Below, in pieces: positions 11,902 through 23,777 of a DNA stretch of 64,000 nucleotides; position 1 is the first letter of the stretch, and each line of letters begins with the position of its first letter. The notes under the pieces were generated by a model. The model had not been told where the DNA came from, did no database searches, and saw only the letters and a program-made list of their open reading frames with translations. The translations under genes and the position numbers were made by a program. The DNA comes from Okapia johnstoni (lineage: Eukaryota; Chordata; Mammalia; Artiodactyla; Giraffidae), in NCBI GenBank assembly GCA_024291935.2, contig CM044322.1:21699405-21763404 (forward strand), written 5' to 3'.

Positions 11902-12287
11902 ATTCACCTAGAGGAATAGGATGGGAGGGCGAAGGGAGGCTCAAAAGGAAGGGGGTATATATATAATGATGACTGATTCACCTTGTTGTTTGGCAGGAAC
12001 CAAAACAACATTGTAAAGCAAGTGCATGCATGCTAAACTGCTTCAGTCATGTCCGGCTCTGTGCGACCCTATGGACTGTAGGCTGCCAGACTCCTCTGTC
12101 CATGTGGAATCTCCAGGCAAGAATACTGGAGTAGGTAGCCATTCCCTCCTCCAGGGGATCTTCCCGACCCAGGGATCGAACCCGTGTCTCTTACATCTCC
12201 TGCACTGGCAGGCAGGTTCTTTACTACTAGAAGACCACCTGGGAAGCCCTTGTAAAGCAATTATCCTCTGATTAAAAAAAAAAAGAT
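11902..12287 (+). mobile_element. L1 3' tip inserted in the MLT1 LTR
   Basis: GGATGGGAGGGCGAAGGGAG, GGTATATATATAATGATGAC and ACAACATTGTAAAGCAA, then an A-run, form the 3' end of a ruminant L1. A diverged duplication, AAGACACCC at 11893-11901 and AAGATATCC at 12283-12291, may be the insertion footprint. Confidence 0.7.
12022..12249 (-). mobile_element. Bov-tA SINE with 11-bp target duplication
   Basis: It is reverse-oriented, from GTGCATGCATGC to CACCTGGGAAGCCC. A perfect TTGTAAAGCAA repeat at 12011-12021 and 12250-12260 proves insertion into the L1 tip. Confidence 0.93.
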
Positions 12288-12333
12288 ATCCAGTTTATGG
12301 TATATTTGTTATAGCAGCCTAAACAAAGACATC

Positions 12334-13554
12334 ACTATCCTCAACACTAGCTGTAGATCAGAATCACATGTGGTACTTTCACAAATACAGATTCTTGTGA
12401 AACCATGTTGAGAGCTGCTGATATTCTATATTTACAAAACAAGTCAAGCTTTTCACTGCTACTCAGTAGGTAGAAATGCAGAAGACAGAAGCTGGGGGTC
12501 TTAGAGTTTCCACCAGTGGAAAAGCATTAGAAAATTTGTCATTAATAAGTTAAGTCAGACATGAAAGTAGAAATAGCATCTGAAATTATTTTAAACCATT
12601 TATTTAAGGAATAATATCAGATCAAGTATTTTAGGTTTGTCTGAGGTCTCTACATAACCATAGTACATTCTTGCTCATTAATTCAGGAAACTAGTGGAAT
12701 GAAAGGCAGTTAAAAGAAACAGGTGCCTGTTATGAAGTGTACCGATGTAATGCTGTTAGAGAAGATGGTTAATTGATTGTCTAGGACTGGTAATTAATTA
12801 GGGTTTTTATTATTTATAATTCAACTCATATTTAAGACTGCTTAAATGGAAATAAATGCCCCCTGTTCTCACTAAAAAATCTATTATTCCAAGAGAAGAA
12901 ACTGTGGCACTGAAGAGCAGTATGCTGACATCTCCCTTAGAATCACTGCCAGCCACCCCAATCTCTTTCATGAGATCATGAGTGTGTCCTTCTGCGGATT
13001 TTCAAAATTTCCAAGGACAGAGTAGATAAATGTTTCTAGCCCCAGCATTTTCTATATTCTCATAGTCTGTAGGGGTGAAAATCTGTTCCTCCAATCTGTA
13101 TGATATTGAATGGAAAATTATCTGGTTCTCTTCTCCCTTGAGACTGAGTAAACCAGACTACAGTTAGACTGGAATTGCAGTCTGTGCTCAGAAAAACACA
13201 GATTTATCCCAACAGTGAACCTCTGACCTGGAAGTGTTCTGCTTTGCCCCCTGTGGCTGGTGGGAAGAGGATACTGCTTGGTTGCTTGGGGCTGTCACCC
13301 CATGAAGCCTCAAAGGATTTGCATTTCATCTCACTATCTTGCTCCTTCTGGAAAAAGAAATTTCACTTGGAATTAGTCCTTTTGGCTCCTCAAACATTTA
13401 CTGAGAATCTTATGCATGCCAGCCATATACATTCTTCTTAGTTTGGAAGTAAAGGTAGTCTTTGCCCTTCAGGAGTTATAGTCTCATGGGAGAATGAGCA
13501 ACATAGGAGATAATTTTAATATAATATCAGAACTAAGATCAAGAAATACATAAA
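12334..13554. other. Intron stretch without recognised features
   Basis: The sequence is mixed and moderately AT-rich. The longest open frame (13175-13441, plus) has no family resemblance, no splice context for PAPPA2 and is on the opposite strand. I see no repeat boundary that I can name. Confidence 0.5.
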
Positions 13555-13974
13555 ACCCTCTGATGAAATAAGATGAAAAGACAACCCTCAGAATGGAAGA
13601 ATATAATTGCAAATGAAGCAACTGACAGAAGATTAATTTCCAAAATAAACAAGCAGCTCATGCAGCTCAATATCAGAAAAATGAACAGCCCAATCAAAAA
13701 TTGGGCAGAATACCTAAGCAAAAGATGGTCAACAAACATGAAAAGATGCTCAACATCACCCATTATTAGAGAAATGCAAATCAAAACTATAATGAGGTAT
13801 CACCTCACACTGGTCAGAATGGCCATCATCAAAAAATCTACAAACAAAAACTGCTGGAGAGGGTGTGGAGAAAAGGGAATCTTCATGTGCTGTTAGTGGG
13901 AATATAAACTGATACAACCACAATGGAAAACAGTATGGAAGTTCCTTATGAAACTAGGAATAAAACTACCACAG

Positions 13975-14187
13975 GTGTTGAAAGTGTTAGTCACTCAGTC
14001 ATGTCCAACTCTTTGCAACCCCATGGACTGTAGCTTGCCAGGCTCCTCTGTCTGTGGAATTCTCCAGGCAAGAATATTGGAGTGGGTAGTCATTCCATTC
14101 TCCAGGGGATCATCTCTACTCAGGGATCGAACCCAGGTCTCCCACAGTACAGGCAGATTCTTTATTGTCTGAGCCACCAGGGAAGCC
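13975..14187 (-). mobile_element. Bov-tA SINE inside L1
   Basis: It runs from GTTGAAAGTGTTAGTCACTC to GCCACCAGGGAAGCC. The L1 text resumes at ATAACCCAGCAATCCTACAT. Confidence 0.9.
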
Positions 14188-14225
14188 ATATAACCCAGCA
14201 ATCCTACATATGGGCATATACCCTG

Positions 14226-14449
14226 AAAGTGAAAGTGAAAAGTGAAACTGAAGTCACTCAGTCCTGTCCAACTCTTTGCGACCCCATGGACCATAGCCTA
14301 CCAGGATCCTCCATCCATGGGATTTTCCAGGCAAGAGTACTGGAGTGGGTTGCCATTTCTTTCTCCAGGGGATCTTCCCGACCCAGGGATCAAACCTGGG
14401 TCTCCCACATTGTAGGCAGACGCTTTACTGTCTGAGCCACCAGGGAATT
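14226..14449 (-). mobile_element. Second Bov-tA SINE inside the same L1
   Basis: It runs from AAGTGAAAGTGAAAAGTGAA to GCCACCAGGGAATTTT. L1 is cut at CATATACCCTGA and resumes at CCTGAGAAAACCATAATTC, so CCTGA is a possible short target duplication. It lies only about 40 bp from the first SINE, in the same orientation. Confidence 0.9.
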
Positions 14450-15069
14450 TTCCTGAGAAAACCATAATTCAAAAAGACATGTGTACCCTGATGCTCATCG
14501 CAGCACTATTTACAATAGCCAGGACATGGAAGCAACCTAGATGTTCACTGACAGATGAATGGATAAAGAAAATGTGGTACATATTTACAATGGAATATTA
14601 CTCAGTCATAAAAAGGAACAAAATGGGTCATTTGTAGTGATGTTGGTGAACCTAGAGTCTGTCATACAGAGTGAAGTAAGTCATAAAGAGAACAACAAAT
14701 ATCATATATATATATATGGATTCTAGAAAATATGTATGGAATCTAGAAAAATAATACTGATGAATCTATTTGCAGGACAGGAAAAGAGATGCAGATGTAG
14801 AGAACAGACTTGTAGACACAGTGGGAGAAGGAGAGGGTGGAACAAATTGAGAAAGTAGCATTGACGCATGTACACTACCATGTGTAAAACAGATAACCAC
14901 TGGGAAGCTGCTTTATCATACAGGGAGCTCAGTTCAGTGCTCTGTGATGACCTAGAGGGATGGGATGGGGGTGGGGTGGGAAGGAGGCTCAAGTGGGAGG
15001 GGATATATGCATTTATAGAGCTGATTCACATTGCTGTATAGCAAAAAATAACGAAATTTTAAAAAATAA

Positions 15070-15720
15070 GTAAACACATCAGTGAGTGAAAACAGAACCT
15101 AATTTCAACCCATAGTTCAGAGATGATTTCCTGAGGGAATGAGACCCAAACCAACTCTTGAAAAATGTGTAAGAATTGACCAGGAGAAAGCATGATAGAT
15201 CGTTTCACACAGTGGCAGGATGGAGAGCACCAGAGGTGAAAAATGTCAAGGCAGTTCTTGTAAACCCAACAAGGGGTTTGGACTGTATAAGTTAGGGAAC
15301 ACCTAGGGGCTTTCCTATTGCTGTCAACTCTCTCTGATACGCTAAGAACACACAGATAAACTCTAGCACGAAACACCACATGGTTGACCTTGCCTTGCAT
15401 ACTAGCTCCAACTTAAATTAAGAAAATTTCCAAAGCCTGCAGATGGACAATTGCAGCACAAGGAATACATGAACACAAGAGTTGCATGTAGTTAATTCAC
15501 CCATGCACTTGTTGAATACATATTTATGAAGCAACACTAGCTGCTAATGCCAGTACTCAGTGCTAGGGATGTCTACAGTGATCAAATGATTACTTGACAT
15601 CAAGAGGAGTTGGGTATAGGGAAGAATATAAACCTTAAATAAGTAGCTAAAATGAATAATGCTGACAGTTGGAGGTATAAATAGCTATGTGAACAGCAAG
15701 TGAAGAAAATTCTTTGTTAA
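15070..15720. mobile_element. Ancient LINE-derived repeat, family uncertain
   Basis: The sequence contains TGATTTCCTGAGGGAATGAG, CAGTACTCAGTGCTAGGGAT and CAAGGCAGTTCTTG, and resembles the same old repeat type as 5125-5720, probably in more than one piece. Position 15721-16080 shows nothing recognisable. Confidence 0.4.
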
Positions 15721-16084
15721 AACATGGACATAATATGGCAAAAATTCTCCCTAAAGTTACTAAATGTCAACTTTCCAGCACTGGCTTATTGTGTTAATAA
15801 CTTAATTTCAATCAAACCTGCCATGAAACTAAGGTTACCATGATTACCAATCAGACTATCTTGGAAGGTTAGGGAGACCCAAAACCAAAGAATTCCAAGA
15901 GATAAGTTCAAGCATTCCCAGATCAAACATCCTTCCAATTCACTTAGAAGCATTCACTGTAAAATTCCATAGAACCTACATTTATATTGAATATCCACTT
16001 TAGCTGAATCTTCTAAACTGTAATGTGGTGTTCTTTGGGTGAATATTTTTTTCCCTTAACTCCTTCTCATGTAATGATATCTCC

Positions 16085-16290
16085 CATTTATACAGTACCT
16101 GAGCTTTCCAAAGCAATCTTGTACAAGTATCATTTAAATGGTAAATCCTCCTGTGAGCTAGGCAGGATTATTATCATCACCAGCCTTATTATATGGATGA
16201 GGACACTGAGGTTCTGAGAGGTCAGGTTATCAGGCTGGGTGTAGAGTGTTCACTAGAAGCAAGGTGTCATAATTCAGAACCCAGAACAGT
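16085..16290 (-). mobile_element. MIR SINE
   Basis: The order TTCCAAAGCAATCTTGTACA, GGATTATTATCATCACC, GGATGAGGACACTGAGGTTC is the reverse complement of MIR. It is strongly diverged. Confidence 0.6.
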
Positions 16291-16334
16291 TTTCAATGTT
16301 GGGGAAGACCATAGATTATGGTGATTACAAGCAT

Positions 16335-16625
16335 GAGTCATTCAGAAGCTTAGGTCTCCAGTCTGAATATGGAGTCTCAGTCTCCAGCTTATGCTATATG
16401 ACCTTAGAAAAATTGCATCTTCTTGCTGAACCTCAGTTTACTCATTTGAAAATTACACCTGTAAAATAAAAATCTGTCTGCCACTGCTCTTCTCTTCAGC
16501 ATTCTTCAACTACAAGTTGAGATCACAGACCTACAAGACATTGTTGTGAGAATTAACACACGTGAAAGATCTTGGCACAGTGCCTAGTGCATACAAAGTG
16601 ATAAATAAACCACATCTGTGATAAC
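16335..16625 (+). mobile_element. MIR SINE
   Basis: GAACCTCAGTTTACTCATTT and TGTGAGAATTAACACACGTG with GGCACAGTGCCTAGTGCA follow the forward MIR order. It is a second MIR, in opposite orientation to the one just upstream. Confidence 0.65.
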
Positions 16626-17004
16626 TAAAAGGAGTTTGATGATGAACTATCAAAGGGAAGAACAAATTAGATATAAAATTAGTGTTTAGCAGATACATGT
16701 TTAACAACTGGCTCTCTGAAGGAAACCAAACAAATACTGATTTGTAACATTTGCCAGTTTCTATGGTGTAAATATTTCTATAATGGCCAATCCTAATTTA
16801 CTGATGTCACTGAAGATGGAGTTGGGAAGAGATGTGTAAAGTTGGCTCTGGTGAGCTAGGCTAAGCTAGTTCCACCACTAGAAAGACTCAAAAGGAAAGC
16901 AGATGCAAGCCACTCTGTGTCCCCTTCACCCCATGACTATTAAAGTAGATGTAGCTTCTTTGTGGGCCATCTGACTTTTTATAATTAAAAAGGGGTAAGT
17001 GTGA

Positions 17005-18770
17005 CTTTGAGACTTACTATAAAGCTACAATAATTAAGATATTGTGGTATTGGTGAAACAGCAGACAGATCAATGGGACAGAATAGAGAGCCCATAAATA
17101 TAACCAATTTATCTTTGACCAGGAGCAAAATAAGTACAATGGAGCAAAGATAGTCTCTTCGACAATGGTGCTGGACCAACCAGATATTCCCATGCAAAAA
17201 AAAAAAAAGAAGAATCTAGAAGCAGACCTTACATTCTTCACCAAAATTATCTCAAAATGGGTCATTGGCCTTATGTAAAATGTAAAACTGCAAAACTTGT
17301 AGAAGATAACATATGAAAGAAAACCTAATTGACCTTCAGTATGATGATGACTTTTAAGATACAACACCAAAACATGATCCATAAAAGAAATAATTTATAA
17401 CCTGGATGTCATTAAAATTAAATGCTATTTTTTCTTCTAAAGACATGATATTGTCTCACAGAGAACTAGAAGACAAGAGACACACTGGGAGAAAACACTT
17501 GCAAAAAGATACGTCTAACAAAGGATTGTTATCCAAAATATACAAAGAACCCTTGAAACTCAACAATAGGAAAGAAATCGTCCATTTTTAAAACAGGCCC
17601 AAGACTGTAACAGATAGCTCACTAAATAAGGTACACAGATGGCAAAAAGGCATATGAAAAAATGTGCCAAGTCACATGTCATCAGGGAAATCCAAATTAA
17701 AACAACAATAAGAAACCACTAATGGTAAAGAATCTGCCTGCAATGCAGGAGACTCGGGTTCAATCCCTGGGTTGAGAAGATCCCCTGGAGAAGGGAATGG
17801 CTACCCACTCCAACATTCCTGCCAGGAAAATTCCATGGACAGAGGAGCCTGGCGGGCTACAGTCAATTAGGACACGACTGAGTGACTAACACTGTCACTT
17901 TCATACACCTAGTAGGATGGTCAAAATCCAGAACACTGACAACATCAAATACTTTTGAAGATGTAGGGCAACAGAAACTCTCATATATTGCTGGTGGCAT
18001 ACAAAATAATATAGCCTCTTTGGAAAACGATTTGGCATTTTCTTAAGAAACTAAACATACTCTTACCATACGATCCAGCAATCATTCTCCTTGGTATTTA
18101 CCCAGAAAAAAATTGAAACTCTATCCACACAAAAGCCTGCACATGGATATTTACAGTAACTTTATTATAATTGCCAAATCTCGAACACAACCAAGACATC
18201 CTACAGTAATTGAATGGATACATTAACTATGGTCCATTCCAACAATACAATATTATTCAGTGCTAAAAATAAATGAGCTACCAACCCATGAAAAGCAGGA
18301 AAGAAATGTCAATGCATTTAATTAAGGGAAAGAAGCCAATCTAAAAGAGCTAAATACTATATGATACCAACTATATGGTATTCTAGAAAGGGCAAAACTA
18401 TGAAGACAATTAAAAGATTAGTGGTTGCCAGGGTGAGGGGAGAGATATGAATAGGCAGAGCAAAGAGGATCTTTCAGACAGTGAAAATAATCTGTATGAT
18501 ATTATAATAACAGATATGCATCATTATACTTTTGTCCAAACCCATAGAATGTACAGAACCAAGATTAAACTTTAAACTATGGTCTTTGGGTGACTATGAT
18601 GCATCAGTATAGATTCATCCTTGGAAATTAAAAAATATGTATATTATTTTAGTAAGTAATGTTGATAATGGAGGAGGTGAGGCATGTGTATGGGCAAGGA
18701 ATACATGGGAAGTCTATGTATCTTCCTTCCAATTTTACTGCATATCTAAAACTGCTATTTTAAAAAAATG
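17005..18770 (+). mobile_element. Old L1 3' portion (L1M type), with a SINE inside
   Basis: ORF2 C-terminal text (AAGCTACAATAATTAAGATA, GGATTGTTATCCAAAATATA, AATGGATACATTAACTATGG) runs into a 3' UTR ending TCTAAAACTGCTATTTTAAA. It has many indels, so the frame is lost. A Bov-tA lies at 17722-17912. From 16626 to 17004, and from 18771 to 19429, no feature is seen. Confidence 0.85.
17722..17912 (+). mobile_element. Bov-tA SINE inside L1
   Basis: AATGGTAAAGAATCTGCCTG to AGGACACGACTGAGTGACTA. The first bases of the head and the block GTCCATGGGGTCGCAAAGAG are missing, so this copy has an internal deletion. Confidence 0.88.
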
Positions 18771-19966
18771 TAAGCATTTTTAAAAGACACTGGGTGGGGG
18801 GAAAGGTAAATATTACTTCCACTCTGGGTTTTGAGCCTTAAAATTACTAGCACACACAGCAACCAACTGCACCTATAAAATAAAATCTGCCCATACCAGG
18901 GCTGCTCTTCACATCCTTCAACCATGAACTAGGATCACAGAAAAATCTGCACAGCTCATCCACATGCCCTCTGGAGTGATCCTCAGCCCTGCCTCCTTAA
19001 TTCTACCAAGTAGAAGCAAGACAGACTCTGATAAAAAAGAAAAATGACCAACCTCCACATTTAGGAGATTTCTCAGTCTAGCAGAGTAAAGGCATACAAA
19101 GCCAACACAGGCTAAGCCAACACAATATACATGGTGAAACTCTGAGCTTATGCAATATTGAGATTTTATAACTTTGGATGTACATGTGATAGAAGCAAAC
19201 ACGTTATAACTGTTGTTTACTCATCAAAACCACATTCTTGGGAGGAACAGAGGGACCAGATCATAATTTATAAAATCACTCAGCACCAAACTGAACTACG
19301 AAAGCACATGAGTTAGAAAAATCAGATCAAGTGATGTAACTTGAAAAAAGATGGTGGTACTGAAGCCAAACATGTGGGTCATATTGTCTTAAAACTTTAA
19401 GAATCATTCTTTAATAGAGCAGCTTAATGAAATAAAAAAAAAAGAAGCCTCTTCTATACACTGCCAACAAAGACTCACTTCAGATATAAGGACACAGCCT
19501 AAAAATGAAGGGGTGAAAAAAGATATTCCATGCAAGTGGAAACCAAAAGAAAGTTGAGGCAGATATACTGTTATCAAACAAAAGAGACTTTAAAACAAAC
19601 ACTGTAATAAAAGACAAAGAAGAATATTACATAATAATATAGGGGTCAGCTCAACAGGAGGATATTATATTTGTAAATATTTATGCAATCAACATAGGAG
19701 CACCTAAATACATAAAGCAAATAGTAGTAGACCTAAAGGGAGAAATAGACAGTAATACAATAATAGTAGAAGACTTAATATCCCACTTACATCAATGAAT
19801 AGATCACCCAGACAGAAAATCAATGGTGAAACATTAGCTTTAAATGACACATTAAGCCAGACATACTTAATCATTATATATAAAACATTCCATTCAAATG
19901 AAACAGAATACACATTCTTAAGTGCTCATGAAACATTCTTCAGGGTGAATCATATGGCTATGAAAT

Positions 19967-20082
19967 GCTGCTGCTGCTGCTAAGTCGCTTCAGTCGTGTC
20001 CGACTCTGTGCGACCCCACAGACGGCAGCCCACCAGGCTCCCCCGTCCCTGGGATTCTCCAGGCAAGAACACTGGAGTGGGC
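19967..20082 (-). mobile_element. Truncated Bov-A2/Bov-tA SINE with (TGC)n tail
   Basis: TGCTGCTGCTGCTGCTAAG followed by CGCTTCAGTCGTGTCCGACT and CAAGAACACTGGAGTGGG. The (TGC)5 run is the reverse complement of the usual AGCAGC tail of Bov-A2. The far half of the SINE is absent. Confidence 0.88.
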
Positions 20083-21351
20083 TAAGAAATAAGTCTCGAT
20101 AAATTTAATACTGAAATCATATTAAGCATCTTTTCTGATCACAATGATATAAAACTAGGTATCAATTACAAGAAGAAAAAAATTTTTTTTCTTCACAAAT
20201 ATGTGGAAATTGAACAACATCCTACTGAATAATCAACGGGTAAACAAAGAAATCAAGGGAGAAATTTTAAAAATACCTTATGACAAATGAGAATGGAAAT
20301 ACAACACACCAAAATCTAAACCATGAAGCAAAAGAAATACTAAGAAAGATGTTCATAGTAACAAATGCCTCAAGAAATAGGAAAAAAATCCCAAATAAAC
20401 AACATACCTTGACACCTAAAGGAATTATTTAACAAATTAAAAAAATAATAAAGTAAGTCCGGAGCTAGTAAGAGGAAAGGAAACAACAAAGATCAGAGTG
20501 GAAGTAAATGAAATAGAAGCTAAAAGACAATAGAAAATATCAGTGAAACGAAGTGCAGTTTCTTTGAAAAGATAAACAAATATGACAAACCTTTATCTAA
20601 ACTCAGCAAGAGAGAGAGAGAGAAAGCTCAATTAATATCAGAAAAGAAAAAATAAGAAGTTACAACTGATACCACAGAAATACAAAGGGTGGTAAGAGAC
20701 TATTATGAACAATTATACACCAACACATTGGACAACCTAGAAGAAATGGATAAACTCCCAGAAACAAATGATCTTCCAAGTAGAAGAAATTTCATGAAGA
20801 AATGGTAGGTTTGAGTAAATAAACTACTAGCAAGGATATTGAATCATAATCCAAAACTCCCCAACAAACAAAAGCCCAGGACCAGATAGCTTCTCTGATT
20901 AATTATGCCACACATTAAAAAAAGATTTAATACAAATTTTTTCAAACTCTTCCACAAAATTGAAGAGGAGGAGATACTTCCAAACTCATTTAATAAAGCC
21001 AACATTACCATGATACCAAAAATAGACAAGAACACCACAAAAAAGATTATAGGACAATAACCCTGAGGTAAATAGAAGCAAAAATTCTCAACAAAATATT
21101 AGCAAAAGAAATTTAACAATACATTTAAAAAAAATCATACACCATGATCAAGTGGGATTTATTCCAGAGATGCAAGAATGGTTCAACATCTGCAAATCAA
21201 TCAATGTGATACACCACATTAACAAAATGGAGGCTGCAAATCACACGATCATCTCAACAGATGCAAAAAAGCATTTGACAAATTCGACCGCCATTTACAA
21301 TAAAAACATTCAATAAAGTCAATATAGAGGGAATATACTTCAACACAGGAA

Positions 21352-21554
21352 AGTGAAAGTGAAGTTGCTCAGTCATGTCCGACTCTTTGAGACCCATAGA
21401 CTGTAGCCCATCAGGCTCCTCCATCCATGGGATTTTCCAGGCAAGAGTACTGGAGTGGGTTGCCATTTCCTTCTTCAGGCCATCTTCCCGACCCAGGGAT
21501 CGAACCCTGGTCTCCGACATTGTAGGCAGACACTTTACCTACCGTCTGCGCCAC
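21352..21554 (-). mobile_element. Bov-tA SINE inside L1
   Basis: It runs from AAAGTGAAAGTGAAGTTGCT to CTACCGTCTGCGCCAC. L1 text ends at ACTTCAACACAGG and resumes at AATAAAGGTCATATATAAC. Confidence 0.88.
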
Positions 21555-22450
21555 AATAAAGGTCATATATAACAAGTCCATACTTTTCACCAATCATATT
21601 CAAGGGTGAAAGGCTAACAGCTTTTCCTCAAATATCAGAAACAAGACAAAGTTGTTCACTATTTCACTTTTATTTAACATAGTATTGAAAATTCTAGCCA
21701 GAGCAATTAGGAAGGAAAATAAAATAAGAGGCATCCAAACTGGAAAGGAAGAAGTAAAACTGTCACTATTTGTGGATGACACGATTTTATATACAGAAAA
21801 ATCCTAAAGATTACACCAAAAAATTGTTAGGACTAGTAAACAAATTCAGTAAAGTTGCAGGATACAATACCAATATGCAAAAATCTTTTGTGTTTATATA
21901 CTCCAACAGAAAGAGAAATTAAGACAACAATGCATTTAGAATAGCATCAAGAAAAACAAAATACCTAGAAATAAATTTAGCCAAGGAGGTGAGAGATTAA
22001 TTGATGAAAGAAATTGAATAGGACACATATAAATGGCAAAATAGTTCATGCTTATGGGTTGGAAGAATTAATATTGCTAAAGCGTATGTATTAGCCAAAG
22101 CAATCTACAGATTCAGTGTAACTCCTATTGAAATTCTGGGGCATTTTTCACAGAATTAGGACAAACAACCCTAAAATTTGTATGGTTTAGGAGTCCTAAG
22201 CCACAAGAGACTCCACATAGCCAAAGTAATCTTGAGAAAAAAAAAAAAAACTGAAGGCTTCATGCTCCTCAATTTCAAACTATTCTACAAAGCTATAGTA
22301 ATCAAAAGAGAATTGCTATAAAAGTAGACATACGGATTAATGGAACACACTAGAGTCCCGAAATAAATCTGCTTGTATATGATTGATTCATTTATGACAC
22401 AAGAATCAAGAACACAATGGGAAAAGGACTGTCTCTTAAAAAAAAAAATT

Positions 22451-22660
22451 TGCTGTTGTTTAGCCAGTAAGCTGTGTCTGATTCCTTTGCAGACCCCATG
22501 GATTGCAGCCTGCCAGGCTCTCTGTCCACAGGGCTTCCCAGGCAAGAATACTGGAGTGGGTTGCCATTTCCTTCTCCAGAGGATCTTTCTGATCCAGGGA
22601 TCAAACCCACATTTCCTGCATTGTCAGGCAGATTATTTATCACTGAGCCACAAGAGAAGT
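22451..22660 (-). mobile_element. Bov-tA SINE inside L1
   Basis: It runs from TGCTGTTGTTTAGCCAGTAA to GAGCCACAAGAGAAGT. The flanks GTCTCTTAAAAA and GTCTTCTTTTCAAAAA may be a diverged target duplication. Confidence 0.88.
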
Positions 22661-23651
22661 CTTCTTTTCAAAAAATCCTCTTGGGAAATCTGGATAGCCA
22701 CTTGTAAAGGATGAAACTGAACAACAGTCTTACACACAAAAATTACCTCAAAATGGATTAAAGACTAGAATGTAAGACCTACAACCATAAAACTCCTAAA
22801 AGGAAAACAGAATTTAAGCTCCTCGACTTTACTCTTGGCAATGATTTTTTGGATCTGACTCCAAAAGCAAAGGCAATACAAGCAAAAATAAATGGGACTA
22901 TACCAAACAGACAAACAAAAACCTTCTGTACAGAAAAGGAAACCATCAATAAAATGAAAAGACAACCTACCAAATAGTGAAAATACATGTAAATCTTACA
23001 TGTGATAAGGGTCTAATATCCAAAATGTATAAAGAACTTTAACAATTCAATAGCAAAACAAAAGCCAAAAAAAATCTTGTTTCAAAAGTGGTAGAAGATG
23101 TGAACACACATATTTCCAATGAAGACATACTAATGACCAACAGGTACTTTAAAAAATGTTCTACATCATCGTCATCAGGGAAATGCAAACCAAAATTGCA
23201 ATGAGACATCACCTCCCATCTGTCAGAACGGCTATTAACAAGCAGACAAGAGATAACAAATGTTGGTGAGGATGTGGAGAAAAGGGAATCCTTCTGCACT
23301 GTTAGTGTGCACAAAAATTGTTGTAGCCACTAGGAAAAACAGTAGGGAGTTTCCTCAAAATATTAAAACTAGAACTAACATATGAACCAACAATTCTACT
23401 TCTGGGTGTTTATCTGAAGAAAATGAAAACAGTAATTTGGAAAGATATGTGCACCTCCATGTTCATTGCAGCATTATTTATAATAGCCAAGATATGCAAA
23501 CAACCTAAGTGTTCATCAGTGGATGAATGGATAAGAAGATGTGGTAAATATATTCAATAGAATACTATTCATCCGTAAAACAGAATGAAATCTTGCCATT
23601 TGTGACAACAGAGATGGATTTTGAGGGTACTATGCTAAGTAAAAGAAGTCA

Positions 23652-23777
23652 ATACTATAATAAATCATAATGGAAAAGTTTTAGATATGTATATATATGT
23701 CTCTGAATCATTTTGCTATATACCAGAAACTAACATAACATTGTAAATCAACCACATTCTCATAAAAATTGTTTTTT
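23652..23777 (+). mobile_element. Short L1 3' tip inserted in an older L1
   Basis: The segment ATACTATAATAAATCATAAT to CATTCTCATAAAAATTGTTT is an L1 3' terminus with its own end, placed inside the 3' UTR of the host L1. Direct repeats AAGTCA at 23646-23651 and 23778-23783 flank it, and the host text reads through when it is removed. Confidence 0.7.

Larger units (their letters stand above)
11573..12333 (+). mobile_element. MLT1-type LTR (ERVL-MaLR), split by an L1 tip
   Basis: 11573-11901 carries GGGCCTTTGGGAGGTTATTA, GATGGGATTAGTGTCC, CCCAGCCTCCAGAACAGTGA and TTTGTTTAAGACACC; 12288-12333 continues with CAGTTTATGGTATATTTGTT and AGCAGCCTAAACAAAGACAT. These join exactly as in MLT1. It is an LTR only, with no viral genes. 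Confidence 0.8.
13555..15062 (+). mobile_element. L1 3' end (ORF2 C-terminus and 3' UTR), with two SINEs inside
   Basis: ORF2-derived text is seen (GAGAAATGCAAATCAAAACT, AATGAGGTATCACCTCACAC, AATGGCCATCATCAAAAA), followed by ACAATAGCCAGGACATGGAA and a GC-poor 3' UTR ending near CTGTATAGCAAAAAATAAC. Bov-tA copies at 13975 and 14226 interrupt it. The reading frame is broken. Confidence 0.9.
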
